Shown: piece by piece, positions 56,214 through 56,413 of the stretch
Position numbering within the stretch: the stretch's first letter is position 1
How the letters are laid out: every line of letters begins with the position of its first letter
Assembly (NCBI GenBank): GCA_019090615.1
Contig: JAHRVQ010000010.1
Span: forward strand, 1-56,413
Reading direction: 5' to 3'
Length of the DNA: 56,413 nucleotides
Source of the DNA: Pseudomonadales bacterium
GTDB taxonomy: Bacteria; Pseudomonadota; Gammaproteobacteria; Pseudomonadales; Azotimanducaceae
Notes under the pieces: generated by a model
What the model saw: only the letters and a program-made list of their open reading frames with translations
What the model was told of the DNA's origin: nothing
The model's database searches: none
Made by a program: the position numbers and the translations under genes

Positions 56214-56354
56214 TACTCGGCGACAAGATACTCAGCAACAGCCGAGTATCTGCAGAAAAAAGTAAAGCAATTGCTGTAAATCTTTGATTTAATGGGAAAA
56301 ATGATTGGAGAAGCTTTATGGCTTCAGAATTATCCGGCAAAGAGATACTCGGCT
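56214..56354. repeat. Repeated ATACTCGGC motif in the integron leader
   Basis: TACTCGGC at 56214-56221, GATACTCAGC at 56227-56236, inverted GCCGAGTATC at 56241-56250 and GATACTCGGC at 56344-56353. AGCCGAGTATCT (56240-56251) and AGATACTCGGCT (56343-56354) form a perfect 12-bp inverted repeat; a shorter hairpin forms inside 56228-56250. Confidence 0.8.
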
Positions 56355-56364
56355 GGTGCATTAG

Positions 56365-56379
56365 AATTAACTGTTAAAT
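56365..56379 (+). other. Candidate attI recombination core
   Basis: AATTAAC (56365-56371), one base, then GTTAAAT (56373-56379). GTTAAAT fits the GTTRRRY crossover consensus, and AATTAAC is a near-inverted partner with one mismatch, as expected for the paired IntI-binding boxes of attI. It lies 339 bp upstream of intI, on the side where the cassette array should start. No flanking cassette is visible to confirm it. Confidence 0.5.
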
Positions 56380-56413
56380 TTGCCGGCATAGCTATCGCTA
56401 GACCGGAGCTTTA

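Larger units (their letters stand above)
56035..56413. other. Integron leader: intI promoter to candidate attI
   Basis: The 379 bp upstream of intI holds the LexA box, several repeated ATACTCGGC motifs (56214-56354) and, at the far right, a candidate attI core. A 70-codon minus-strand frame at 56149-56361 has no recognisable protein and is not called. Cassettes, if any, begin at or beyond the window edge. Confidence 0.6.

Noticed and set aside
56240-56354. 12-bp inverted repeat as an attC site
   Set aside because: The arms lack the RYYYAAC/GTTRRRY boxes that define attC; kept only as a repeat.
56149-56361. 70-codon minus-strand frame in the integron leader
   Set aside because: No recognisable protein features, overlaps the repeated motifs, and no good ribosome site; more likely noncoding leader.

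Overview
The window reads as a chromosomal segment of a gammaproteobacterium, probably marine. The reasons are E. coli-type LexA boxes (CTGT-N8-ACAG), a gammaproteobacterial RpoH, a GspE-to-GspM type II secretion operon, a cytochrome b561/YceI pair, and a polyunsaturated fatty acid (PUFA) synthase locus. I cannot name the genus from sequence alone. No rRNA, tRNA, CRISPR array, prophage or complete insertion sequence was seen.

Layout. 1-2613: 3'-truncated secreted S8 (subtilisin-like) protease whose C-terminal part is a tandem array of GYIWNM units. 3134-8381: a large sigma-54-type response regulator and malate synthase G. 8590-12318: cytochrome b561 + YceI, a TetA-like MFS transporter and a short 3-hydroxyacyl-CoA dehydrogenase. 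12446-21272: housekeeping and stress genes (DUF169, RpoH, FBP zinc finger, Nudix, glyoxalase II, MBL-fold hydrolase, SulP transporter, DUF1801). 21311-24806: SOS-box-controlled dnaE2. 24845-43655: the main locus, a four-gene PUFA synthase operon in the order pfaD (enoyl reductase), pfaA (KS-AT-4xACP-KR-DH), pfaC-like (KS-CLF-AT-FabA-type DHs-PKS-type DH-acyltransferase), Sfp-type phosphopantetheinyl transferase. 44000-52149: type II secretion genes gspE-F-G-H-I-J-K-L-M. 52529-54571: class II glutamine amidotransferase and a glycosyltransferase. 54619-56413: start of an integron, with a decayed group II intron RT, an intI integrase with a LexA box, and a candidate attI at the window edge; any cassettes would lie beyond the right end.

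How parts fit. PfaD, PfaA, PfaC and the PPTase form a self-sufficient system for building a PUFA on ACPs. The acyltransferase fused to PfaC could transfer the product directly into phospholipid. The gene order and fusions resemble the myxobacterial pfa1-pfa2-pfa3 type more than the marine pfaABCD type, with no separate PfaB. The type II secretion system could export the S8 protease, although gspC and gspD are not in the window. DnaE2 and IntI both carry LexA boxes, so mutagenic synthesis and integron recombination should both be induced by DNA damage.

A pattern across the whole window is the abundance of short direct tandem duplications. Units are mostly 13-14 bp between genes and 12, 15, 18 or 36 bp (always in frame) inside genes. 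This suggests a lineage-specific slippage or duplication process filtered by selection on reading frame.
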